A DNA stretch of 8,669 nucleotides from Polyangiaceae bacterium (lineage in GTDB: Bacteria; Myxococcota_A; Polyangia; Polyangiales; Polyangiaceae): the NCBI GenBank assembly GCA_022447485.1, contig JAKVCH010000107.1, positions 1 through 8,669 on the forward strand, written 5' to 3'. A program made the position numbers and the translations under genes. Positions 1 to 5,579 of the stretch are shown here, one piece after another. Each line of letters starts with the position of its first letter. Position 1 is the stretch's first letter. The notes under the pieces were generated by a model that worked only from the letters and a program-made list of their open reading frames with translations, was not told where the DNA came from and made no database searches.

Positions 1-299
1 GTTAAATCGATATGAGCCTCGCGCGTCAGATGGTGCTTTGATAAAATAGCGTTACCGTAACCACCTTTTTTGAAACGGTGCTCACGGTGAAAGAGCAGGT
101 GAGGGTAGCCTAAATCCGTGGCTAACTTTTCGGCTTGAAGCTCCTCTTTTGCACCGGGCCAACCGTCCGCGACTTCTTGAAGTAGTAAGAAGTCCGCATT
201 GAGGCTGGAGAGAACTTCGGCCACGCGCCCCAGTTGATAGCTGCGATCGACCCCTCCAATTCCCTTGTGGATATTCCAACTGACAACCCGCACTTGCAT
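1..299 (-). CDS. Endonuclease/exonuclease/phosphatase (EEP) family protein, N-terminal part
   Basis: This is the first 99 codons of a minus-strand gene that continues beyond the left edge. The protein opens with VVSWNIHKGIGG. Here the Asn of SWNIHKG is the conserved metal/phosphate-site residue of EEP-fold enzymes. A Leu-Gly-Arg-Val-Ala helix and the strand ADFLLLQEV follow, whose Glu is the Mg2+ ligand. GGYGNAILSK further on is also typical of the fold. The family cleaves phosphodiester bonds in nucleic acids, phospholipids or inositides. The closest type I recall is the YbhP-like group found near cardiolipin synthase genes, but the substrate cannot be told from this fragment. No signal peptide is visible, so a cytoplasmic location is likely. 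ATG at 299 is chosen. A GTG two codons later is better spaced from the GAAGG upstream and is an alternative start. The gene is divergent from frr across 164 bp. Confidence 0.88.
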   Translation of the reverse strand, partial: MQVRVVSWNIHKGIGGVDRSYQLGRVAEVLSSLNADFLLLQEVADGWPGAKEELQAEKLATDLGYPHLLFHREHRFKKGGYGNAILSKHHLTREAHIDL

Positions 300-463
300 G
301 GCCTTCAGTCTAGCTGAATTCGCGCCAACGACGAAAAAGAGACCGTTTGCCGCTGCTTTTGTCTTTCATGACTCTATCGAGCTAGTCACTTACCTCTCCG
401 CGCGCAGGGTGGTATAGGTCCTTGCGCCTCATGAGTTGAGGGGAAAGACGTTAAGTATATCAG

Positions 464-1021
464 ATGATCGACGAAGTTTTATCCGAGTTAAATTCAGCCG
501 TGGCTAAATCTCAGGAAGCCTTGAAGCGTGAGTTAGGAAAGTTGCGCACTGGGCGGGCTCACCCTGGAATGCTCGACTCCGTGAAAGTCGACTACTACGG
601 AAGCTTGACGCCGATCAGTCAGATGGCAGCCATCGGAGTCCCTGAGCCACGGTTGTTGACAGTCAAACCTTGGGAAAAAAATCAGGTGCAGGCTATCGAT
701 AAGGCCCTGCGCGAAAGTAACCTTGGGCTCAACCCTCAGTTGGATGGCGACTTGATTCGGGTTCCCGTTCCCCCCTTGAGCGAGGAGCGCCGCAAAGACC
801 TAACGAAGATTGCTAAAAAGCACGGTGAGGACTGCAAAATTGCTTTTCGGAAAGCTCGTCACGATGCAAACGATTTTCTGGCAAAGATGAAGTCTGATGG
901 TGACGCTGGCGAAGATGAGATCGAGCGAGCAAAGAAGAAAGTCGATGAAATTGTTTCGAGCGCTGGCTCTCTTGTTGACAGCAGTGTTCAGGCCAAAGAA
1001 GAAGAAATTTTAAAGGTCTGA
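464..1021 (+). CDS. frr: Ribosome recycling factor (RRF)
   Basis: RRF acts with EF-G in the cytoplasm to split the post-termination ribosome so that the subunits can be reused. The product is 185 aa, the usual family length and the same as the E. coli protein. Recognisable signatures are LRTGRAHPGMLD near residue 30, YYGSLTPISQMA near 45-55, LGLNPQLDGDLIRVPVPPLSEERRKDL around 86-113, and the basic helix with KARHDANDFL near 130-139. These correspond to the helical-bundle domain I and the inserted beta domain II. An in-frame TAA at 452 makes ATG 464 the first available ATG. The Shine-Dalgarno-like GAGGGGAAAG at 438-447 is rather far upstream. In many bacteria frr follows rpsB, tsf and pyrH. 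Here the upstream neighbour is a divergent EEP gene, so frr has its own promoter, which I could not pin down with confidence. Confidence 0.98.
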   Translation: MIDEVLSELNSAVAKSQEALKRELGKLRTGRAHPGMLDSVKVDYYGSLTPISQMAAIGVPEPRLLTVKPWEKNQVQAIDKALRESNLGLNPQLDGDLIRVPVPPLSEERRKDLTKIAKKHGEDCKIAFRKARHDANDFLAKMKSDGDAGEDEIERAKKKVDEIVSSAGSLVDSSVQAKEEEILKV

Positions 1022-1198
1022 AGCCTTATATAGGTCGAGCCACGTGGGGGTCGGAAAGTGTGTTCGGAGAAGCGCGCTGAAATCCGGCTCCTAATCATTG
1101 GTGGGTCGCTCTGTTGACACAATTGAGTCAGCGTGAAAACCTCAGTAGATGGTGCAGCGGGACAGATATGTTTTGAGTTTCGCTGAGGTGAACTTGTG

Positions 1199-2011
1199 AT
1201 GCGAGCAGTTGCAGCAGGCCTGACCGATGTTGGGCTACAACGGGAGCACAACGAAGATAGTTTCGTTGTTGCGGATCAACATGATCTCTTCGTCGTGGCT
1301 GATGGCATGGGCGGTCATAAAGCGGGCGACGTGGCCAGTAAGATGGCTACTGAGACCATGGTTGATTTTTTTGACACGGTTGCGAGCGAAGACGTGACTT
1401 GGCCTTTTTCTTTCGACCCAAGCTTGTCGGAGGAAGAGAATCGTCTTCTCACCGGTGTGCGCTTGGCTAATCGACAGATTGTGGAGTTTGGTAATCAATC
1501 CGTGGAGCACCAGGGTATGGGAACCACGATCGTGGCTGCTCTATTTTCACCCGCGCGCCGTCGGCTTTACGTTTGTCATGTCGGTGACAGTCGTGCCTAT
1601 CGCATTCGAGGCGATAAAATTGAGCAAATCACGCGCGACCACTCGCTCGTGAACGATTATCTTTCGGCAATGCCCGATATGACGGAAGAGCAAATGAGTG
1701 AACTTCCTAAGAACGTGATTACTCGAGCATTGGGGATGCAAGAGCAAGTTGCGGTTGATTCAGGAGTGTTTGACGCCGAAATAGGAGATGTCTACTTGAT
1801 TTGTAGTGATGGCTTAAGTGGCATGATTGACGACGAGGAGTTGCGGACCCTGAGCACCGCGTCCAAGGATCTCGATGCTGATTGTCGCCGGCTGATTAAT
1901 GTTGCTAACGCCCATGGTGGCGAAGATAACGTTACAGCGCTGCTCATCCGTATTGAAGAGTCTAATCAGGAGGGGTATCGAGCAACTCTTCCCGACGGCG
2001 TCACTAGCTGA
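1199..2011 (+). CDS. PP2C-family Ser/Thr protein phosphatase (Stp1/PrpC type)
   Basis: This is a metal-dependent (PPM) protein phosphatase that removes phosphate from Ser/Thr residues, normally opposing Hanks-type kinases in the cytoplasm. The 270-aa product is a single catalytic domain with all expected motifs in order: GLQREHNEDSF (residues 12-22), VVADGMGGHKAG (32-43), GMGTTIVA (106-113), CHVGDSRAYR (126-135), ITRDHS (144-149), VITRALG (173-179), LICSDGLSGMI (200-210) and GGEDNVTALL (240-249). Metal ligands would be D20, D35, D204 and D243, all present. An insert at about 62-82 (DVTWPF..SLSEEEN) resembles deltaproteobacterial members as I recall them. GTG 1196 directly precedes ATG 1199; I chose ATG because GAGGTG at 1185-1190 is then 8 nt away. 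No membrane segment is seen. The gene lies 177 bp after frr, with no kinase or FHA partner in the window. Confidence 0.95.
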   Translation: MRAVAAGLTDVGLQREHNEDSFVVADQHDLFVVADGMGGHKAGDVASKMATETMVDFFDTVASEDVTWPFSFDPSLSEEENRLLTGVRLANRQIVEFGNQSVEHQGMGTTIVAALFSPARRRLYVCHVGDSRAYRIRGDKIEQITRDHSLVNDYLSAMPDMTEEQMSELPKNVITRALGMQEQVAVDSGVFDAEIGDVYLICSDGLSGMIDDEELRTLSTASKDLDADCRRLINVANAHGGEDNVTALLIRIEESNQEGYRATLPDGVTS

Positions 2012-2218
2012 TGAGCCTTCTCGCACTGCAGATAACAAAGGCAGTGCACGAGGGAACTGCCCTGCACCAGTGAACGGCACTGGGCTAGCCTAGTACATTG
2101 CTCTCTGAGCTACGGCAGATGCCCAACACGCATCGGAGGCAGCGCCTAGGAGGCAGAGCCTAGGAGGCAGCGCCTAATAGGCAGAGCCAGACATTGCAGC
2201 CTGGCTCGCAAATGATTC
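2012..2218. other. Convergent intergenic region rich in hairpins
   Basis: This gap lies between the PP2C gene and the oppositely oriented lipoprotein gene. Stem-loops visible by eye are: GCACTGC 2023-2029 with GCAGTGC 2041-2047, extended by CTC/GAG across a 2-nt bulge; CCAGTG 2067-2072 with CACTGG 2078-2083 (loop AACGG); and GAGCCAG 2184-2190 with CTGGCTC 2201-2207. The 14-bp tandem array (listed separately) sits between the last two. No T-run follows any stem, so none is a textbook intrinsic terminator. The first and last are nevertheless placed where transcripts of the two flanking genes would end. I see no coding potential here. Confidence 0.6.
2133..2188. repeat. Tandem array of four 14-bp units (two 28-bp dimers)
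   Basis: Four consecutive 14-bp units begin at 2133, 2147, 2161 and 2175. The consensus is TAGGAGGCAGMGCC. The variable position M alternates C, A, C, A, so the array is better read as a 28-bp dimer present twice. The first unit starts TC instead of TA and the last has TAATAGG instead of TAGGAGG, as expected of degenerating edges. Each unit contains a small inverted repeat (GGC..GCC), giving a quasi-palindromic 14-mer. The array sits in the convergent gap downstream of both neighbouring genes. Confidence 0.85.
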
Positions 2219-2935
2219 TCAGCGAATCGTGCAGTTTTCCATGATGACCGTGCCGTAGTGCTCACAGAACGAATTAGACTGAGCCTTCGACTCAACGCTC
2301 GCTGCGCAGCTGTAGGTCATCCACACTTCGCCACTATCGGCATCAATTCGCAGTGAATTGGGGTTTCCGTCGGCGTCTTGTAGCGGGCTTGCTGCCTTAA
2401 AGGTGCAATCCGTACCTTCCCGAGGCGAAACGTTGCCGCTAACGCCGGTGAAGGCGACAGCCTCTCCACGGCCGACGCCATTGACCAGGTTGAGTTCTGC
2501 ATCGACTCTTAGACTTGTGGGAGTATTCCATCGGTTTCCGCCAAAGACGAAGTCACTGGTATTGGGGCCTCGATATTCAATCTCGAGGGTGACGTTGTCG
2601 CCGTCCTTGGTCATGACACAGCTGACTTCATACTCATCGTTCTCGCCGTCGAAGACTGGCTTGCCAGGGTCGATGGGATCGCCACTACTCGGAGGTAGCT
2701 CTGGGGCATTATTTTCCTCTACTTCCGCTCCAAGCGTTTCGTTGAAAACTGTTCCGTAGTTCGCAATCGCTCCCCAGGTTGCATTCTGGCAGCTAAAGCC
2801 ATCTGGTGCTGCTGAGCTCTGGCGCGTTGCAAAGTGACTTCTTCCCTTCGCAATAGGGTCTGGAGCATCGCTACAGGCCATGATGGCAAGAGGGGCCAAA
2901 ATTCCGAGAAAAAGAGAGCGGTAAGTCATTTTCAT
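2219..2935 (-). CDS. Cysteine-rich lipoprotein of unknown function
   Basis: The 238-aa product starts with a lipoprotein signal peptide: a basic start, a hydrophobic core at residues 8-20, and the lipobox IMAC with lipidated Cys21. The +2 residue is Ser, compatible with outer-membrane sorting. The mature part has six further cysteines (49, 106, 177, 210, 224, 235), which suggests up to three disulfides. A Pro/Gly/Asp-rich linker at about 78-100 separates an N-terminal part from a probable beta-rich domain (about 101-215). The motif YGTVxxE occurs twice, near residue 60 and near 227. I recognise no family and infer no activity. Starts at ATG 2935, ATG 2929 or TTG 2938 are all possible. None has a clear Shine-Dalgarno sequence, and 2935 is chosen as a compromise. 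The gene is divergent from tRNA-His and convergent with the PP2C gene. Confidence 0.82.
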   Translation of the reverse strand: MKMTYRSLFLGILAPLAIMACSDAPDPIAKGRSHFATRQSSAAPDGFSCQNATWGAIANYGTVFNETLGAEVEENNAPELPPSSGDPIDPGKPVFDGENDEYEVSCVMTKDGDNVTLEIEYRGPNTSDFVFGGNRWNTPTSLRVDAELNLVNGVGRGEAVAFTGVSGNVSPREGTDCTFKAASPLQDADGNPNSLRIDADSGEVWMTYSCAASVESKAQSNSFCEHYGTVIMENCTIR

Positions 2936-3014
2936 CAAACTAACACTGACGGTGAGACTGTAAAGGGGAAGCGTTGTGTTTCCAGCAGCTCTTTTTTCTA
3001 TCGCCTTGAAGTTC

Positions 3015-3063
3015 CGTAAAAAATTTACGCTAGGGTCAAATTGTGAAAAAATTCATTTATGAA
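3015..3063. promoter_or_regulatory. AT-rich palindromes between lipoprotein gene and tRNA-His
   Basis: Two small perfect inverted repeats lie in the divergent gap: CGTAAA-AAA-TTTACG at 3015-3029 and TTCAT-TT-ATGAA at 3052-3063. The stretch is clearly richer in A and T than the surrounding sequence, as expected of a promoter or operator region serving one or both flanking genes. No convincing -35/-10 pair could be assigned on either strand: TTGACC exists on the minus strand at 3039-3034, but no good -10 follows it. The regulatory role is inferred from position and symmetry only. Confidence 0.35.
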
Positions 3064-3099
3064 CCTTGATTCCTCCCCCTGAGCCGCGCTAGATGCTCG

Positions 3100-3152
3100 C
3101 TCCCCGGTCGGAAGCCGGGAGTGCTCTTCGAAGCACTGGAGCTTTTTGCTCC
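3100..3152 (+). other. Three consecutive hairpins upstream of tRNA-His
   Basis: Three stem-loops follow one another with almost no spacing, ending 10 nt before the tRNA. Hairpin 1 has core CCCGG 3103-3107 with CCGGG 3115-3119, extended by CTC/GAG if one C bulges. Hairpin 2 is AGTGCT 3120-3125 with AGCACT 3132-3137. Hairpin 3 is GGAGC 3138-3142 with GCTCC 3148-3152 around a TTTTT loop. This could be a structured 5' leader of the tRNA precursor, a small independent RNA, or a regulatory element of unknown kind. It does not fold as a tRNA: it has no T-loop sequence and no CCA. Confidence 0.45.
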
Positions 3153-3162
3153 TGGAGCCCAT

Positions 3163-3238
3163 GGTGGGTGTAGCTCAGTGGTAGAGCGCCGGATTGTGGC
3201 TCCGGTTGTCGCGGGTTCAATTCCCGTCACTCACCCCA
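3163..3238 (+). tRNA. tRNA-His (anticodon GTG)
   Basis: The cloverleaf can be drawn completely. The acceptor stem GTGGGTG (3164-3170) pairs with CACTCAC (3228-3234) with one G-U pair. The D arm is GCTC..GAGC. The anticodon stem CCGGA/TCCGG encloses loop TTGTGGC with anticodon GTG. The T stem is GCGGG/CCCGT with loop TTCAATT. The discriminator is C73 (3235) and CCA is encoded at 3236-3238. The genomic G at 3163 provides the G-1 residue that faces C73, the identity element read by histidyl-tRNA synthetase, so G-1 is encoded here as in E. coli. The gene stands alone, not in a tRNA cluster, and its terminator starts at the next base. Confidence 0.97.
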
Positions 3239-3268
3239 AGAAACCCCGCTCGCGGGGTTTCTGTATTT
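3239..3268 (+). terminator. Intrinsic terminator of tRNA-His
   Basis: AGAAACCCCG (3239-3248) pairs perfectly with CGGGGTTTCT (3253-3262) around a CTCG loop, followed by GTATTTT. This is a 10-bp stem with a short T-rich tail directly abutting the CCA end of the tRNA. It should leave a very short 3' trailer for processing. Confidence 0.85.
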
Positions 3269-3319
3269 TGTGGTTGACGATTTCAAGCCGATTTCTCGAC
3301 AACACCTATGCGATAGCCT

Positions 3320-3472
3320 TTGACGATTTCCGACCATGTGAAGCGTCGTCGTGAGTATGCGTCAGAGGCGTCTGCTGGGAGGAATTCCTACCTTCAGCCA
3401 GGGGTTTACCTTCCCGATGCCGATGTTAACCTCTTTTCGTGGGTGCGGGGATGCGGTTCTCGTTCTGCATGA
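3320..3472 (+). CDS. Possible small ORF just upstream of the sensor gene
   Basis: This is an open frame of 50 codons from TTG 3320 (or 44 from GTG 3338), ending in TGA at 3470-3472. The stop overlaps the start of the GAGGAGGTGG ribosome binding site of the next gene, an arrangement typical of translational coupling or of leader peptides. The predicted peptide is basic near its N-terminus (KRRREYA) and contains QPGVYLPDADVNLFSWVRG, which looks protein-like rather than random. There is no ATG start and no clear Shine-Dalgarno sequence before either candidate start, and I recognise no family. It may equally be untranslated 5' leader of the sensor mRNA. Otherwise the gap 3263-3487 holds nothing else I can name. 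Confidence 0.2.
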   Translation: MTISDHVKRRREYASEASAGRNSYLQPGVYLPDADVNLFSWVRGCGSRSA

Positions 3473-3487
3473 GGAGGTGGAGAATAG

Positions 3488-4582
3488 ATGCGTTCAAAGA
3501 TCATCTTAGTGAATGGTGGCATCATCTTGGTGCTGTCGCTCTTGACGTTTTTCTTGCTGAAGACGTCGATTGCGGCGACGATTTCCGATCCATCGGAGGT
3601 CCGAAAAGACTTGCTTCGCGTGACTCAAGCGGCTCGAAGTCAAGTTGCTCTGGATAGCATGCGCTCGTTGCGCTGGGCGAGTGAGCAAGCGCAGCTGCAG
3701 TCTGCGTCTGCCGTCTTTACCGCCGGCACGAAAGAGGCTCGCCAAGAAGCAGCTACCGAAGAGGCCAACCATGTCATCGAGCGCGCCGCATTGCAGGAAG
3801 AGCTCAGAGGCATCAGTCCGACAATGGCTCTCTTCATCAACCAGCAAGGGGTCGTGATGGGTCGAAACGGATCGCAGCTGATGCGCGGCGAGAATCTGCT
3901 CGACTATTATCCCAAGATACGTGCAACCTTGACTGATGGTCGCGTTTTCACTGATTCTTGGGTGAACCAGGCTCGAGATGAACAGTTTTTGGCGGCCTAC
4001 GCGCCCGTAAGAAGAGCAGGGGAGGTGGTCGGCGCCTTGGTCATTGGTACTCCAATCAATGACGCCCTCCTCACGAGAGCCTCAGATTTGACGTCAGGGC
4101 AAAGCGTAGCGGTCTTTATTTCGAGCGAAGAGCTTCCGTTAGCAGTCGGTGGAGCCCCTTTAAATGGCTTTCGCGCCTCAGCGGTCATTGATGCCGTGCA
4201 CGATGCAGAGGCAGGTCAAACCTCCTACGCCTCCACAGCGGTCGACGGTCGTCAATTCGTCGCCTTGCCGCTTCATGGCTACGGAGAGGGCGCTGTTCTG
4301 GTAGGAACTTATCCTGTTTCTCCCTTACCAGGTTTGAATGGTTTGCTGTGGCCTGTTTTTGCAGTCGGACTCTTAGGTGTGATTTTGGTTGGTGCTGGAG
4401 GCATTTTTCTTGGAAATTATATTTCACGCCCGGTGGAAGACCTCGAAGAGGGCCTACTGATGGTGATGAATGGCCAGCACGATATTCGTTTCGAGTTGGA
4501 GCATGACGAGCTGGGCGGCTTGGTTTCGCGTCTGAACGGATTGTTGTCTTCGCTATTTGATGATGACCACCCTGAGGACTGA
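3488..4582 (+). CDS. Membrane sensor protein: Cache-like periplasmic domain plus terminal HAMP, no output domain
   Basis: The 364-aa protein has the layout of a transmembrane receptor. TM1 is at about residues 5-24. A large periplasmic region follows (about 25-283), helical at first (35-105) and then alpha/beta with Cache-like features: ALFINQQGVVMGRNG (114-128), TDSWV (155-159), FLAAYAPVRRAGEVVGALVIGTPI (167-190) and SVAVFIS (206-212). TM2 is at about 284-308. HAMP runs from about 309 to 357 (ISRPVEDLEEGLLMVMNG.., DELGGLVSRLNGLLSSL), and the chain ends seven residues later. Such receptors normally carry a kinase, chemoreceptor or cyclase domain after HAMP; none is present, and the frame closes cleanly without sign of truncation or frameshift. 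Output presumably goes through a separate partner, possibly the downstream HEAT protein (inference). The start at ATG 3488 is supported by the strong AGGAGG at 3472-3477. Confidence 0.85.
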   Translation: MRSKIILVNGGIILVLSLLTFFLLKTSIAATISDPSEVRKDLLRVTQAARSQVALDSMRSLRWASEQAQLQSASAVFTAGTKEARQEAATEEANHVIERAALQEELRGISPTMALFINQQGVVMGRNGSQLMRGENLLDYYPKIRATLTDGRVFTDSWVNQARDEQFLAAYAPVRRAGEVVGALVIGTPINDALLTRASDLTSGQSVAVFISSEELPLAVGGAPLNGFRASAVIDAVHDAEAGQTSYASTAVDGRQFVALPLHGYGEGAVLVGTYPVSPLPGLNGLLWPVFAVGLLGVILVGAGGIFLGNYISRPVEDLEEGLLMVMNGQHDIRFELEHDELGGLVSRLNGLLSSLFDDDHPED

Positions 4583-4709
4583 AAGGTCGACTCATCGATC
4601 AGGCTAAAATGAATGAATTTTCCTCTCAGGACCGGAGGCGCTTTTTCATTTTTTGCAGACAAGCTATGAGAGCCCCAGCTTGGCGCATTTACTCCAAGCA
4701 AAAGGTATC

Positions 4710-5453
4710 ATGGGAATTTTTGGATTATTCAAAAAGAAAGAGCAGGCTTCCGCTGGCTCGAAAGATTTGGCTCGTTACCGAAAGCTAGTTGCTAATCGAC
4801 TTTCGCAGGACATCGACCGTCAGGATGCGTTGCGACAGCTGAGTCAGATGAAAACGCCGGAAGCTGCTGGCGTTTTGCTGACTCGTTTTTCGTGGACATT
4901 GAATCCGACAATCACGGATCACGAAGAAAAAGAATGGGCCGTCGATGGAATCGCGGCTGCGGGGAAAGAGGCGATCATTCCACTGCGGGAATTTTGCAAA
5001 GCTTCAGAGTCCCTTACATGGCCGATTAAGGCTTTGAAGCGGATTGTCTCGGATGGTGAGGTGGAAGAGGAGCTCTTGGCGATTCTTGATCAATTCGACA
5101 CCGACTACACCCGTAACCCAGAGCCCAAAGTTCAACTTCTCCAGGCTTTGAACGACTTTCCCTCCGATGATGTTCGTCTGGCTGTAGAGCCTTTTCTTTT
5201 GGATATTAACGAGGAGGTCAGGTTTTGTGCAGTACCGACTGTTCTGACCGCTGATAGCGAGGACTCAGCCCTGGCCTTTGTTGAGGCGTTAGAAGACGAG
5301 GAATCCTTGAGGGTGAAAAATCGTATCGCTCTCGGATTACGAGATAAAGAGTGGTGCGTTCCAGAAGAGCAGCGAGAGAAGTTGGCTGAGCATCTTCCTC
5401 CTGGTTTTCAAGTGGACAGTGCTGGTCGAGTGCAGGGCGATAGCGCCAACTAA
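4710..5453 (+). CDS. HEAT-repeat-like cytoplasmic protein
   Basis: The 247-aa protein begins MGIFGLFKKKEQ, a short amphipathic basic N-terminus that could touch the membrane. It is otherwise made of paired amphipathic helices of the HEAT/ARM kind: RQDALRQLSQMKTPEAAGVLLTRF (37-60), the segment around AVDGIAAAGKEAIIPLREF (77-95), VQLLQALNDFPSDDVRLAVEPFLLDINEEVRFCAVPTVL (141-179) and DSALAFVEALEDEESLRVKNRIALGL (185-210). Proteins of this kind act as scaffolds; no catalytic motif is seen. ATG 4710 is preferred to the upstream in-frame ATG 4653 because AAAGG at 4701-4705 lies in front of it and the LFKKK start is family-like. The gene follows the sensor gene on the same strand with a 127-bp gap that contains T-rich tracts but no strong hairpin, so co-transcription is plausible. 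Confidence 0.85.
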   Translation: MGIFGLFKKKEQASAGSKDLARYRKLVANRLSQDIDRQDALRQLSQMKTPEAAGVLLTRFSWTLNPTITDHEEKEWAVDGIAAAGKEAIIPLREFCKASESLTWPIKALKRIVSDGEVEEELLAILDQFDTDYTRNPEPKVQLLQALNDFPSDDVRLAVEPFLLDINEEVRFCAVPTVLTADSEDSALAFVEALEDEESLRVKNRIALGLRDKEWCVPEEQREKLAEHLPPGFQVDSAGRVQGDSAN

Positions 5454-5473
5454 TTATCCCAGCAGATTCAACG

Positions 5474-5509
5474 AAAAAGGGAGAAAGCGTTGCGCTTTCT
5501 CCCTTTTTT
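5474..5509. terminator. Strong bidirectional intrinsic terminator
   Basis: A perfect 16-bp stem is formed by 5474-5489 (AAAAAGGGAGAAAGCG) and 5493-5508, with loop TTG. The 3' arm ends in a T6 run, and read on the other strand the stem also ends in a T5 run. It is placed to stop the HEAT gene on the plus strand and the beta-barrel operon on the minus strand. Confidence 0.95.
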
Positions 5510-5513
5510 AGTT

Positions 5514-5579
5514 TCATCGCCAGATCGTCTTGCTGACGGATCGTCTTGGTGCCTGATGAGGCGATGATGACTTCATCAT
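5514..5579. repeat. Inverted and direct repeats at the 3' end of the barrel operon
   Basis: TCATCGCC 5514-5521 is the exact reverse complement of GGCGATGA 5560-5567. ATGATGA 5564-5570 and TCATCAT 5573-5579 form a second 7-bp palindrome that overlaps the stop codon of the downstream barrel gene. Inside the larger repeat a 13-bp direct repeat occurs twice with one mismatch (GATCGTCTTGCTG at 5523, GATCGTCTTGGTG at 5539). These may form an mRNA 3' structure that supplements the terminator. Confidence 0.5.

Noticed and set aside
390..418. TATAGG at 413-418 as the -10 of frr
   Set aside because: The matching -35 (TTACCT) is poor; it remains possible but is not supportable.
1114..1142. Perfect TTGACA at 1114-1119 as the PP2C promoter
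   Set aside because: No acceptable -10 hexamer lies 15-19 bp downstream (the sequence there is GTGAAAACCT-like), so I did not call a promoter.
2358..2759. 133-codon plus-strand frame
   Set aside because: Antisense shadow of the lipoprotein gene; Ser/Pro-rich composition without domain logic and no ribosome binding site.
3090..3162. A second, degenerate tRNA upstream of tRNA-His
   Set aside because: Three hairpins are present but there is no T-loop TTC motif, no closing acceptor stem and no CCA.
3121..3354. Plus-strand open frame of 77 codons
   Set aside because: It runs straight through tRNA-His and its terminator; there is no ribosome binding site and the tRNA explains the sequence.
4185..4595. 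136-codon minus-strand frame
   Set aside because: Antisense shadow of the sensor gene with Arg/His/Pro-rich low-complexity translation.
4622..4656. Possible terminator between sensor and HEAT genes (CCTC..GAGG followed by T-rich tracts)
   Set aside because: The stem is only 4 bp and would not be stable; the T-rich stretch alone is not a terminator.
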